DNA of 47,413 nucleotides, from the NCBI GenBank assembly GCA_003150485.1, contig QALX01000010.1, positions 31,690-79,102 on the forward strand, given 5' to 3'. Below the pieces are notes generated by a model, which was not told where the DNA came from, did not search any database, and saw only the letters and a list, made by a program, of their open reading frames with translations. This document shows positions 27,689 to 34,321 of this stretch, one piece after another. A program made the translations under genes and the position numbers. Numbering within the stretch: position 1 is the first letter of the stretch; each line of letters begins with the position of its first letter. The stretch is from Clostridiales bacterium (lineage in GTDB: Bacteria; Bacillota; Clostridia; Oscillospirales; Oscillospiraceae).

Positions 27689-28381
27689 CTATTTCATTGG
27701 CGGACCCTTCCGTTTGGACAGGACGGTCCAGAGGCAGAGCCCGGCGAATATCGCCGCCGCCACGCCGGTGACCGCCCAGCGCAGGGGACTGGCTCCGCCG
27801 AACAGGAGGGTGCACCCCTCCAGCAGGGTGGTGCAGCCGAAGATGGCGAAGATGACAAAGGCCAGCAGGTTGAGGAACCCGTCGGGGGTCTTGCTCTTGA
27901 GCAGGTAGCCCACCAGCATCCCGATGATGTCGGCGGCGAACAGGCCCAGGGAGCAGGCCAGCCAGATGGTGACGGCGTGGCTGAGCCCTTCGTTGGCGGC
28001 GAAGGTGATGGCGGTCAGCTGGGTTTTGTCCCCCAGCTCGGCCACGAAGAAGGTGGCGAACACTGTCAGGGCAGGCAGCCGGGACTCCTTGTGGCTGCCT
28101 GCCTCCTCTTCGCCGCCGTCCCCGGACAGGGAGGACCAGGCGAAGAAGAAGAAAGCCAGGGCCGCGATGATCTTGATGAGATAGCCGGGAATCAGCCGAC
28201 TGATCAGGGACCCCACCCCCACCGCCAGCCCGTTGAGGACCAGGATGGCGGCGGCGGAGCCCAGAATGATGTCCCGCAGCTTGAAGCGGGAGGTCATGGC
28301 CACCAGCAGCAGCTGGGTCTTGTCCCCCATCTCCGCGATAAACATGGTCAGCAGAATTTTGATAAACAGTGCCAAAGGCAA
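27689..28381 (-). CDS. TMEM165/GDT1 family cation transporter
   Basis: 230 aa. Two homologous three-helix halves each carry the E-x-G-D-K-T signature (AEMGDKTQ near residue 17 and AELGDKTQ near 112), joined by a hydrophilic Glu-rich loop. Family members export Mn2+ or exchange Ca2+/Mn2+ for protons. It begins 40 nt after the VWA gene on the same strand, leaving no room for a manganese riboswitch directly ahead of it. Confidence 0.9.
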   Translation of the reverse strand: MPLALFIKILLTMFIAEMGDKTQLLLVAMTSRFKLRDIILGSAAAILVLNGLAVGVGSLISRLIPGYLIKIIAALAFFFFAWSSLSGDGGEEEAGSHKESRLPALTVFATFFVAELGDKTQLTAITFAANEGLSHAVTIWLACSLGLFAADIIGMLVGYLLKSKTPDGFLNLLAFVIFAIFGCTTLLEGCTLLFGGASPLRWAVTGVAAAIFAGLCLWTVLSKRKGPPMK

Positions 28382-28421
28382 CAGCTCCTTGTGTGAAATG
28401 AACCTGCCGGGAACTGGGCGC

Positions 28422-29660
28422 TTACTCCCGCACCATCAGCTTTTTCATGGCCTGCTCCAGGCCGGCCACCGTCAGATGGTACATGTTGAACAGGGTGGAG
28501 ATGGTGTCGTAGGTTTGGCCCCACTCGCCGAAGAAGCCGCCCCTGGGTCTGCGATAGGGGTTGAGCCAGACGATGTGCTTGTAGCGATTGAGAACGTAGT
28601 TCAGCCAGTCCAGGCCGCAGAAGCCCAGGTTGTTCCGGGTGGTCTGCAGAGGGTGGAAGGCCAGGTCGCTCATCTCCATGGTGGCGTCGCCCACCAGGAT
28701 CACCCGGTAGTCCTTGTCGCACTGCCGCAGGACGTCGATCGTGGAGACGGCGTACTTTCGATCCAGGGTCGGGTTGGTATAGAGGTACTGTTCGAGACAG
28801 TTGTGGAAGTAGTACACTTTCAGGTCCTTGAACCGGTTAGAGCGGCTGGCGGCCTGGAACAGACGGCTGCACAGGTTGCTGTAGGGCTCCATGGAGCCGC
28901 CGGAGTCCATCAGCAGCAGCACCTTGATGGTGTTGCGCCGGGGCTTCTTGTAGCGGATCTGGAGGATGCCTGCCTTCTTGCTGGTCTCGTCAATGGTCCG
29001 GTCCACGTCGAACTCCTCCTCGGCGCCGCTCTGATTGGAGTAGCGCTGGAGCATACGGAAGGCCATCTGGAACTGGCGGATGTCCAGCACGTTGTCGTCC
29101 CGGAAGTCCTTGTAGTCCCGGTCCCCGGCCACCCGCAGGGCGCTGCGGTTCATGCTGACGCCGCCCACCCGGATGCCATTGGGGTTGTGGCCGGCGTTGC
29201 CGAAGGGGGAGATACCGTGGGTGCCGATCCAGTAGTTGCCGCCGTCGTGCTTGCGGTCCCGCTGTTCCCGGACGCGCTCCTCCAGCATCTGCTCGATTTC
29301 CTCCCGGGAACGGGCCAGATCCTCCTCGGTGACATCCTCCTCGCTGAACTGCTCAGCAACGAAATCGCCGCGCTGGCTCATCTGCTGCTGCATCTGCTCC
29401 AGCATCTGCTGCGTGTACTCCGAGCGGACCTCGCCGTTTTCATCGTAGATTTTCCCGTCGTTGAAAAACTCCAGGAAGGCCTGTCCGAACCGGTCGTAGT
29501 CGGCCTCTGACTTGCAGAGCACCGCCAGGCAGAGGTTGTAAAACCCCTTCATGGAGGAGCCGTGGAGGCCCAGCTTCAGGGCCTCGATCAGCGTCAGCCA
29601 CTCCTTCATGGAGATGTCCAGCCCTCTTGCGCGCAGCAGGTAGAAAAAGGCGCTAAACAT
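28422..29660 (-). CDS. VWA domain protein (CoxE-like), partner of MoxR ATPase
   Basis: 412 aa. An alpha-helical N-terminal part (MFSAFFYLLRARGLDISMKE, about 1-120, with a Gln/Glu/Met-rich coil) precedes a C-terminal von Willebrand A fold (about 225-400). The metal-site motif reads DSGGSM where DxSxS is usual, so the first Ser of the site is Gly. MoxR plus VWA pairs act as chaperone systems that insert cofactors or remodel complexes. The gene starts 17 nt after the MoxR stop. A paralogue sits at 30724-31938. Confidence 0.85.
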   Translation of the reverse strand: MFSAFFYLLRARGLDISMKEWLTLIEALKLGLHGSSMKGFYNLCLAVLCKSEADYDRFGQAFLEFFNDGKIYDENGEVRSEYTQQMLEQMQQQMSQRGDFVAEQFSEEDVTEEDLARSREEIEQMLEERVREQRDRKHDGGNYWIGTHGISPFGNAGHNPNGIRVGGVSMNRSALRVAGDRDYKDFRDDNVLDIRQFQMAFRMLQRYSNQSGAEEEFDVDRTIDETSKKAGILQIRYKKPRRNTIKVLLLMDSGGSMEPYSNLCSRLFQAASRSNRFKDLKVYYFHNCLEQYLYTNPTLDRKYAVSTIDVLRQCDKDYRVILVGDATMEMSDLAFHPLQTTRNNLGFCGLDWLNYVLNRYKHIVWLNPYRRPRGGFFGEWGQTYDTISTLFNMYHLTVAGLEQAMKKLMVRE

Positions 29661-29677
29661 GCTTGATCACCTCGTTA

Positions 29678-30493
29678 TCAGCGCAGATGCTGCTGGAGAA
29701 CCTCCAGGTCCCGGTCCTTCTTCAGCAGAACACCGGCGAAGGGGATTTTCTTCAGAATGTCTTCGTGGGGGATGCCGCTCAGGGACAGGGCGTGGATCCA
29801 GTCCACCAGCTCGGAGGTGCTGGGCTTCTTCTCCAGCTCGTCCAGGCCGCGAATCCAGTAGAAGGCCTCCAGGGTCTGCTGGAGCAGGTCCTCGTCCAGA
29901 TGGTCGAAGTGAACCCGGACGATCTCCTCCATCTGCTGCTGGTCCGGGAAGGAGATGTAGTGGAAGATGCAGCGGCGCAGGAAGGCGCTGGGCAGCTCTT
30001 TCTCGGCGTTGGAGGTGATGATGACGATGGGGCGGCTCTTGGCGCGGACGGTCTCGCCGGTCTCGGGGATATAGAATTCCATCTTGTCCAGTTCCCACAG
30101 CAGGTCGTTGGGGAACTCCAGGTCCGCCTTGTCAATCTCGTCGATGAGCAGGACCACCTGCTGGTCGGCCTGGAACGCCTCGCCCAGCTTACCCAGCTTG
30201 ATATACTTGGCGATGTCGTCTACGCCGGCGTTGCCGAACTGGCTGTCGTACAGCCGCTGGACCACGTCATAGACGTACAGGCCGTCCTGTGCCTTGGTGG
30301 TGGACTTGATGTTCCAGATGATCAGATCCTTGCCCAGGGCGTCGGAAATAGCCTCGGCCAGCATGGTCTTGCCGGTGCCCGGTTCACCCTTGACCAGCAG
30401 GGGCTTTTGCAGCGCGATGGCGATGTTGACCGCACCCATCAGGTCTTCGGCGGCCACATAGTTGCTGGCGCCTTTGAATTTATTTTCCAGCAT
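29678..30493 (-). CDS. MoxR family AAA+ ATPase
   Basis: 271 aa, short for the family but complete in motifs. Walker A is GEPGTGKTMLAEAIS (about residues 38-52), Walker B is VVLLIDEIDKAD (about 111-122), and the sensor 1 region is PIVIITSNAEKELP. It assembles as a ring and probably works with the VWA proteins encoded on either side. GGGAG precedes ATG 30493, and the gene has its own promoter and a 5' leader of about 130 nt. Confidence 0.92.
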   Translation of the reverse strand: MLENKFKGASNYVAAEDLMGAVNIAIALQKPLLVKGEPGTGKTMLAEAISDALGKDLIIWNIKSTTKAQDGLYVYDVVQRLYDSQFGNAGVDDIAKYIKLGKLGEAFQADQQVVLLIDEIDKADLEFPNDLLWELDKMEFYIPETGETVRAKSRPIVIITSNAEKELPSAFLRRCIFHYISFPDQQQMEEIVRVHFDHLDEDLLQQTLEAFYWIRGLDELEKKPSTSELVDWIHALSLSGIPHEDILKKIPFAGVLLKKDRDLEVLQQHLR

Positions 30494-30723
30494 TTGAGAG
30501 GACTCCCTTCATTGTGTCAATAGATCGGCCGTTTTCCAGGCGATTGCCGGGAAACGGCGGTATAAAATGCGCAAAACTGCGTCTGTGCATACAGCGGATA
30601 TCACGGCTTTTTTGCTCAAATTTGATTCTAGCAGAAAAAAAGGGGGAAGGCAATAGAGGGGAAAAGGATTGTGCGATTTTGCCTCTCGGCCGGGATTTTC
30701 TGTGCAAAAAACGCGCGTCCCGG
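30494..30723 (-). promoter_or_regulatory. Promoter and leader of moxR (paralogous to the VWA leader)
   Basis: Minus strand: -35 TTGCCT (30648-30653), 17-nt spacer, -10 TAGAAT (30625-30630), then about 130 nt of leader. The block from the -10 through GATATCCGCTGT, CACAG, TTTGCGCAT and GTTTCCCGGC recurs at 31945-32136 in front of the VWA paralogue. Confidence 0.75.
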
Positions 30724-31938
30724 TCACGTTCGGACGATAAGCTTTTTCATGGCCTGGTCCAGGCCGGCCACCGTCAGCGGGTACATGTCAAACAGGTTGT
30801 CGATAATGTCATAGCTCTCCCGCCAGAGGCCGATAAAGGTGTCCTTGGGCCGCAGAATGGGGGTCAGCCACACGGTGTAGCGGTAACGGGAGCGGATATA
30901 GTTTAACCAGTCCTCCCCGGAAAACCCCTTGTTGTTGGGGGTGGTGACGGCCGGGGCGTTGATCAGCTCGTTGATGTCCATGGTGCCGTCCCCCACCAGG
31001 ATGACCTTGTAGTCCTTGTCGCACTTGCGGAAGACCTTCTCGGCGGATACCTCGTACTTCAATCTCAGGGTGGGATTGGTGTACAGATATTCGTCAATGC
31101 AGTTGTGGAAGTAGTAAATTTTCAGGTCCTTGAACCGGTTGGAGCGGCTGACCGCCTGGAACAGGCGGCTGCACAGCTGGTGGTGGGGGGTCATGGTGCC
31201 GCCGCAGTCGATGAGCAGCAGCACCTTGATGGTGTTGCGCCGGGGCTTTTTGTAGCGGACCTGGAGGATACCGGCCTTCTGGCAGGTGTCGTGGATGGTG
31301 CGTTTGATGTCCAGTTCGTCCTCCCGGCCGAACTGGTCCGAGTAGAGGCAGAGACGCCGGAAGGCCATCTGGAACTGGCGGATACTCAGCACGTTGTCCT
31401 CCCGGAAATCTTTAAAGTCCCATTTGGGCGCCCGCAGGTCCAGCCTGCGCCGAGGCTTGCCGCCCAGCCGGATGGCGTTGGGCTGAAGGCCGGAGACGAC
31501 GGAGAAGGGGACATCGCTTTGGGGACCGGCATAGGTGTCACCCTCCTTTGGGGGCGCGGCGTCCCTGGGGACGGGCTGCTCCCGGTCCTTCAGGGACCAG
31601 TTTTTCATCTCCTCGGTGATGCGCGCCCCGGTATTCTGGATGCGCCGGGGGTTCCGCGGCATGGGGGCGGCTCCGTCGTCGAACATGGCGTCGGCGGCCT
31701 CCGTGCGGGGCGTGCCGTCCGCGTGGAAAAACACCCCGTGGAAGAAGTCCAGGAACGCCCGCTGAAACGTGTCGTATTCTGATTCGGACTTGCACAAAAC
31801 AGAGCGGCACAGATTGTAAAACCCGCTGATAGAGGAGCCGTGGAGCCCTCTGGAGAGGGCTTCCTGAAGGGTTAGCCACTCGGTAATGGATACATCCAGA
31901 CCGTATTGCCGGAGAAGATAGAAAAATTCTTGAAACAT
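30724..31938 (-). CDS. VWA domain protein, paralogue of the 28422-29660 product
   Basis: 404 aa from ATG 31938. The same architecture as the other VWA protein: helical N-terminus (MFQEFFYLLRQYGLDVSITE), variable charged middle, and C-terminal VWA fold with almost identical blocks (KKAGILQVRYKKPRRNTIKV in this family; CDKDYKVILVGDGTMD). The metal-site motif is DCGGTM, more degenerate than DSGGSM in the sister. It lies upstream of moxR on the same strand, so the cluster is VWA, MoxR, VWA. The copies have diverged most in the middle region. Confidence 0.85.
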   Translation of the reverse strand: MFQEFFYLLRQYGLDVSITEWLTLQEALSRGLHGSSISGFYNLCRSVLCKSESEYDTFQRAFLDFFHGVFFHADGTPRTEAADAMFDDGAAPMPRNPRRIQNTGARITEEMKNWSLKDREQPVPRDAAPPKEGDTYAGPQSDVPFSVVSGLQPNAIRLGGKPRRRLDLRAPKWDFKDFREDNVLSIRQFQMAFRRLCLYSDQFGREDELDIKRTIHDTCQKAGILQVRYKKPRRNTIKVLLLIDCGGTMTPHHQLCSRLFQAVSRSNRFKDLKIYYFHNCIDEYLYTNPTLRLKYEVSAEKVFRKCDKDYKVILVGDGTMDINELINAPAVTTPNNKGFSGEDWLNYIRSRYRYTVWLTPILRPKDTFIGLWRESYDIIDNLFDMYPLTVAGLDQAMKKLIVRT

Positions 31939-31944
31939 AATCAA

Positions 31945-32136
31945 TTCCCTCTCTCAATAAAATGCCAGGTTGCAGATGATGTTCGTTTGATCCGGACGGG
32001 CGGATTGCGCCGGGCCGTTTTTTCGGGCGGCAGCCGGGAAACAACGGGGCGGGATGCGCAAAATACCGCTGTGAACACAACGGATATCACCGTTTTTTGT
32101 CAATCTGATTCTAGCAGAAAAAGAGAGGCGAAGCAA
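31945..32136 (-). promoter_or_regulatory. Promoter and leader of the upstream VWA gene
   Basis: Minus strand: -35 TTGCTT (32131-32136), 17-nt spacer, -10 TAGAAT (32108-32113). The leader of about 160 nt shares ordered blocks with the moxR leader (TCTGCTAGAATC, GATATCCG, TTTGCGCAT, TTTCCCGGC), so promoter and leader were duplicated along with the VWA gene. Confidence 0.75.
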
Positions 32137-32345
32137 TAGAGGCGGGCCAGGGCCTTCGGATTGCGCAGAATGGTTGGGGTTTTCAACCTCCTTCCAGAAG
32201 GCCGGTCCGGTGCCCGCCGACGGGCAAAATGCACCGTGGGAGAAGGGTTTGCAGGGTGAGGAGGCAAAAGAAGGAAACCTGTTAATATGGAGATTCTTTT
32301 GTGTATTGCGCACAAGGGGAGGGCGACATAACGAAAAAAGAAAGG
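32137..32345 (+). other. Intergenic stretch without a recognised gene
   Basis: Between the VWA promoter and the strong promoter at 32346. A 14-codon frame (MEILLCIAHKGRAT, 32287-32331) has AAGGAAA upstream but nothing else supports it. A small hairpin (GGTTG-GGGTTTT-CAACC) lies near 32172-32188. I see no other structure. Confidence 0.3.
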
Positions 32346-32407
32346 CGAAATTTTATAAAAAAATTTTTCAAAAACCCCTTGACAGCCCTATGGGGCTATG
32401 CTATGAT
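32346..32407 (+). promoter_or_regulatory. Very strong promoter with A/T-rich upstream region
   Basis: Perfect -35 TTGACA (32379-32384), 17-nt spacer, -10 TATGAT (32402-32407). The 33 bases before the -35 are almost only A and T with runs AAATTTTATAAAAAAATTTT, like the UP elements of stable-RNA promoters. No ordinary gene follows. Confidence 0.85.
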
Positions 32408-32460
32408 GCAGGTACAGAAAGGAACCCGCCAACAGAAAGCAGCGACTCCCGAAAGGATGG

Positions 32461-32577
32461 ATGCCCGATGATGACGAAGTTCGTTTCCCAATCCAAAACC
32501 CCATAGGAGGACGGTCCATTGAACAGCTGAAAACCCACTGGCAGTCTTCGCGGGAGCTGTCCGGTGAAGCACATTGA
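32461..32577 (+). CDS. Small ORF, 38 codons, unknown
   Basis: Starts MPDDDEVRFPIQNPIGGRSI and ends SRELSGEAH-TGA. GAAAGGATGG lies directly upstream. After the TGA the same frame stays open for a further 91 codons through both the GDKEAVQDGTG and SETDLSTGWKGDGSKVQ segments, so it may once have been one longer gene. Not recognised. Confidence 0.35.
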   Translation: MPDDDEVRFPIQNPIGGRSIEQLKTHWQSSRELSGEAH

Positions 32578-32641
32578 GTTTATCCGCATTACCTACTTCT
32601 TAAGTTCTCTCACCTAACTGGAGACAAGGAGGCGGTCCAAG

Positions 32642-32668
32642 ATGGCACTGGTTCTGAAACTGATTTAA
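32642..32668 (+). CDS. Tiny ORF MALVLKLI, copy 1
   Basis: Eight codons and TAA, with AAGGAGG 9 nt upstream of the ATG. The second copy at 32958-32984 has the same peptide. A hairpin follows at once. It could be a leader peptide or a chance product of an overlapping frame. Confidence 0.4.
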   Translation: MALVLKLI

Positions 32669-32957
32669 GCACAGGTTGGAAAGGGGATGGTTCCAAAGTA
32701 CAATTCAGTTATCAGCCGATGAGGTTTTCGATCCGGCCCGGTCGGCGCACTCCAGCAAGTATGGATCCTGGGAGTTTGCACGAAAGGGTGATACCCGATG
32801 GTACAAGCGAGAATCCCGCCGCAAGTCTGACAAGGAGGACAGTCCAGTGAACAGCTAATTGCCGCTGGCAGTTTCAACGGTCGCTGTCCAGCATAGGGCG
32901 TTGCGTGAGCCGCAGTCCCGATCAGCTTTCCCAGCAAACAGGAGGAGGAGAGCCGCA

Positions 32958-32984
32958 ATGGCACTTGTTCTGAAACTGATTTGA
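32958..32984 (+). CDS. Tiny ORF MALVLKLI, copy 2
   Basis: Eight codons and TGA, with AGGAGGAGG upstream. It differs from copy 1 by a synonymous Leu codon (CTG/CTT) and by the stop codon, so the peptide is unchanged. Confidence 0.4.
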   Translation: MALVLKLI

Positions 32985-33134
32985 GTACCGGTTGGAAAGG
33001 GGATGGTTCCAAAGTGCAGCACACAGTCAACCGACTTCAGTAACGGTGACTGGTCGGTGAAGGAATGTAAAACGCCGAATGAAAGTAAGTTTGAAAGGAG
33101 GCATGGTGATCCATGAAACTCGATTTTAAAGCAG

Positions 33135-33192
33135 AACAGAAATGACCCGGTTCACGGTAAAACGTTGGAATCGGGTCATTTCTGTTTTGTTT
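33135..33192 (+). terminator. Strong terminator of the tiny-ORF unit
   Basis: AACAGAAATGACCCG (33135-33149) pairs perfectly with CGGGTCATTTCTGTT (33172-33186) around a 22-nt loop and is followed by TTGTTTT. Confidence 0.88.
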
Positions 33193-33216
33193 TAAGATGC
33201 GTTGTGAGGGGGCAAA

Positions 33217-33250
33217 AAGAGCTGGCTTACGCCAGCTCTTCTTTTTTGCT
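33217..33250. terminator. Terminator overlapping the end of the YitT-type gene
   Basis: AAGAGCTGGC, loop TTAC, GCCAGCTCTT, with T-rich sequence on both sides. The TAA of the YitT-type gene (read on the minus strand) sits in the loop. Confidence 0.85.
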
Positions 33251-33847
33251 GTTTGGGAGCGGTATCCGCTGAAGGATACCGACAATCTGTCCGGAGAGAA
33301 TCACGGTCAGGATTGAGTAGCCAATGCGGGTCAGCGGAATGTAGCTGATGGACAGGCCCAGTACAATGAGGTCGGTCATCAGATAGACCCACTGGATTTT
33401 CCATCCGGTCATGTGGGAGATGCTCATGGCCAGGGCGTCATCGCCGCCGGGGGCGCCGCCCACCCGTACGCACAGTCCCGCGCCGATGCCGACAAAGAGG
33501 GCGCCGAGGAAGGACGCCAGCAGCGGCATGTCCGCAAGCTGGGGCCACAGTGGGTCGAATTGCTCGTAGAGCTTGTAGGAAAGGGAGAATCCAGCGGTTG
33601 CCACAATGGAATAGCCGATAAATTCCCTGCCTAGCAGTCTCCAGCCGATGAGATAACAGGCAATGTTCATCAGACAGCCGGAAACGGCAGGAGAAATCTC
33701 AAGCCAGTGGTGGAGCAGCAACGTCATTCCCAGGACGCCGCCCTCCGTTACGCCGGAGAACGAATGAATGTGATAGAGACCGAAGGAGAGAAAAGCACTG
33801 CTAAACAGGGCGATGGCACAGGACTTGCCGTTGAGTTGCCGGAACAA
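33227..33847 (-). CDS. YitT/YczE family membrane protein
   Basis: 206 aa, five to six membrane segments (SCAIALFSSAFLSFGLYHI, SPAVSGCLMNIACYLIGW, LLASFLGALFVGIGAGLCV among them) and the family phrase GGAPGGDDALAMSIS. It lacks the cytosolic C-terminal domain of full YitT proteins, so it is closer to the short YczE type. The start is a TTG with GAGAGGAG upstream. It lies downstream of the DUF815 ATPase gene, and the tandem hairpin elements sit between the two. Confidence 0.8.
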   Translation of the reverse strand: MFRQLNGKSCAIALFSSAFLSFGLYHIHSFSGVTEGGVLGMTLLLHHWLEISPAVSGCLMNIACYLIGWRLLGREFIGYSIVATAGFSLSYKLYEQFDPLWPQLADMPLLASFLGALFVGIGAGLCVRVGGAPGGDDALAMSISHMTGWKIQWVYLMTDLIVLGLSISYIPLTRIGYSILTVILSGQIVGILQRIPLPNSKKEELA

Positions 33848-33943
33848 CTGAAAAACTCCTCTCTTGTGGTGCTAAATTTGAGCTGTGAGCAGACTTGCGG
33901 CAAACTGGAGCGCAGATCTTGGGCTTCTGCTCGTGTGGCGGGC

Positions 33944-34090
33944 GATTCCCAGAAAAACAATTCTGTTTTTCTGGGCGCCCTATTGATGAGACCTCCTCGG
34001 GCCGAGTAGATCGGCCCTGCGGCAAGAGTTTGCCCGCAGGGCGGACAAACTGCTTGGTACGCCGCACCAGCGGCGGCTGGGAGGCCCTGA
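33944..34090 (-). repeat. Hairpin element, DUF815 locus, distal copy
   Basis: Minus strand: stem AGTTTGTCCGC / GCGGGCAAACT, linker CTTGCCGCA, 7-bp stem GGGCCGA / TCGGCCC around loop TCTAC, linker with GAGGA, GT, ATCA and GGG, then CCCAGAAAAAC / GTTTTTCTGGG. Same order and spacing as the miaB-locus element with different stem bases. Confidence 0.85.
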
Positions 34091-34168
34091 GTGGTGCTAA
34101 ATCTGGACCGTGAGCAGACTTGCGGCAAACTGGAGCGCAGATCTTGGGCTTCTGCTCGTATGGCGGGC

Positions 34169-34315
34169 GATTCCCAGAAAAACAATTCTGTTTTTCTGGG
34201 CGCCCTATTGATGAGACCTCCTCGGGCCGAGTGAATCGGCCCTGCGGCAAGAGTTTGCCCGCAGGGCGGACAAACTGCTTGGTACGCCGCACCAGCGGCG
34301 GCTGGGAGGCCCTGA
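34169..34315 (-). repeat. Hairpin element, DUF815 locus, gene-proximal copy
   Basis: Nearly identical to the distal copy. The 7-bp hairpin loop is TTCAC here and TCTAC there. It begins a few bases after the DUF815 stop codon. Confidence 0.85.
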
Positions 34316-34321
34316 GTGGTG

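Larger units (their letters stand above)
32414..33192 (+). ncRNA. Putative short transcript with tiny ORFs (two-module unit)
   Basis: Runs from the strong promoter to a strong terminator, about 780 nt, with no gene over 60 codons that looks real. It has two diverged copies of a two-part module. Part a (32505-32566 and 32832-32892) has AGGAGGAC-GTCCA, then NTG-AAC-AGC-stop, then CTGGCAG...CTGTCC. Part b (32626-32699 and 32938-33017) has a ribosome site, MALVLKLI-stop, and a hairpin TTGGAA-AGGGGATGG-TTCCAA. An overlapping frame in part b reads SETDLSTGWKGDGSKVQ in both copies with synonymous differences only. It could be a regulatory RNA, a tiny-peptide operon, or a decayed gene; I cannot decide. 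Confidence 0.5.
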
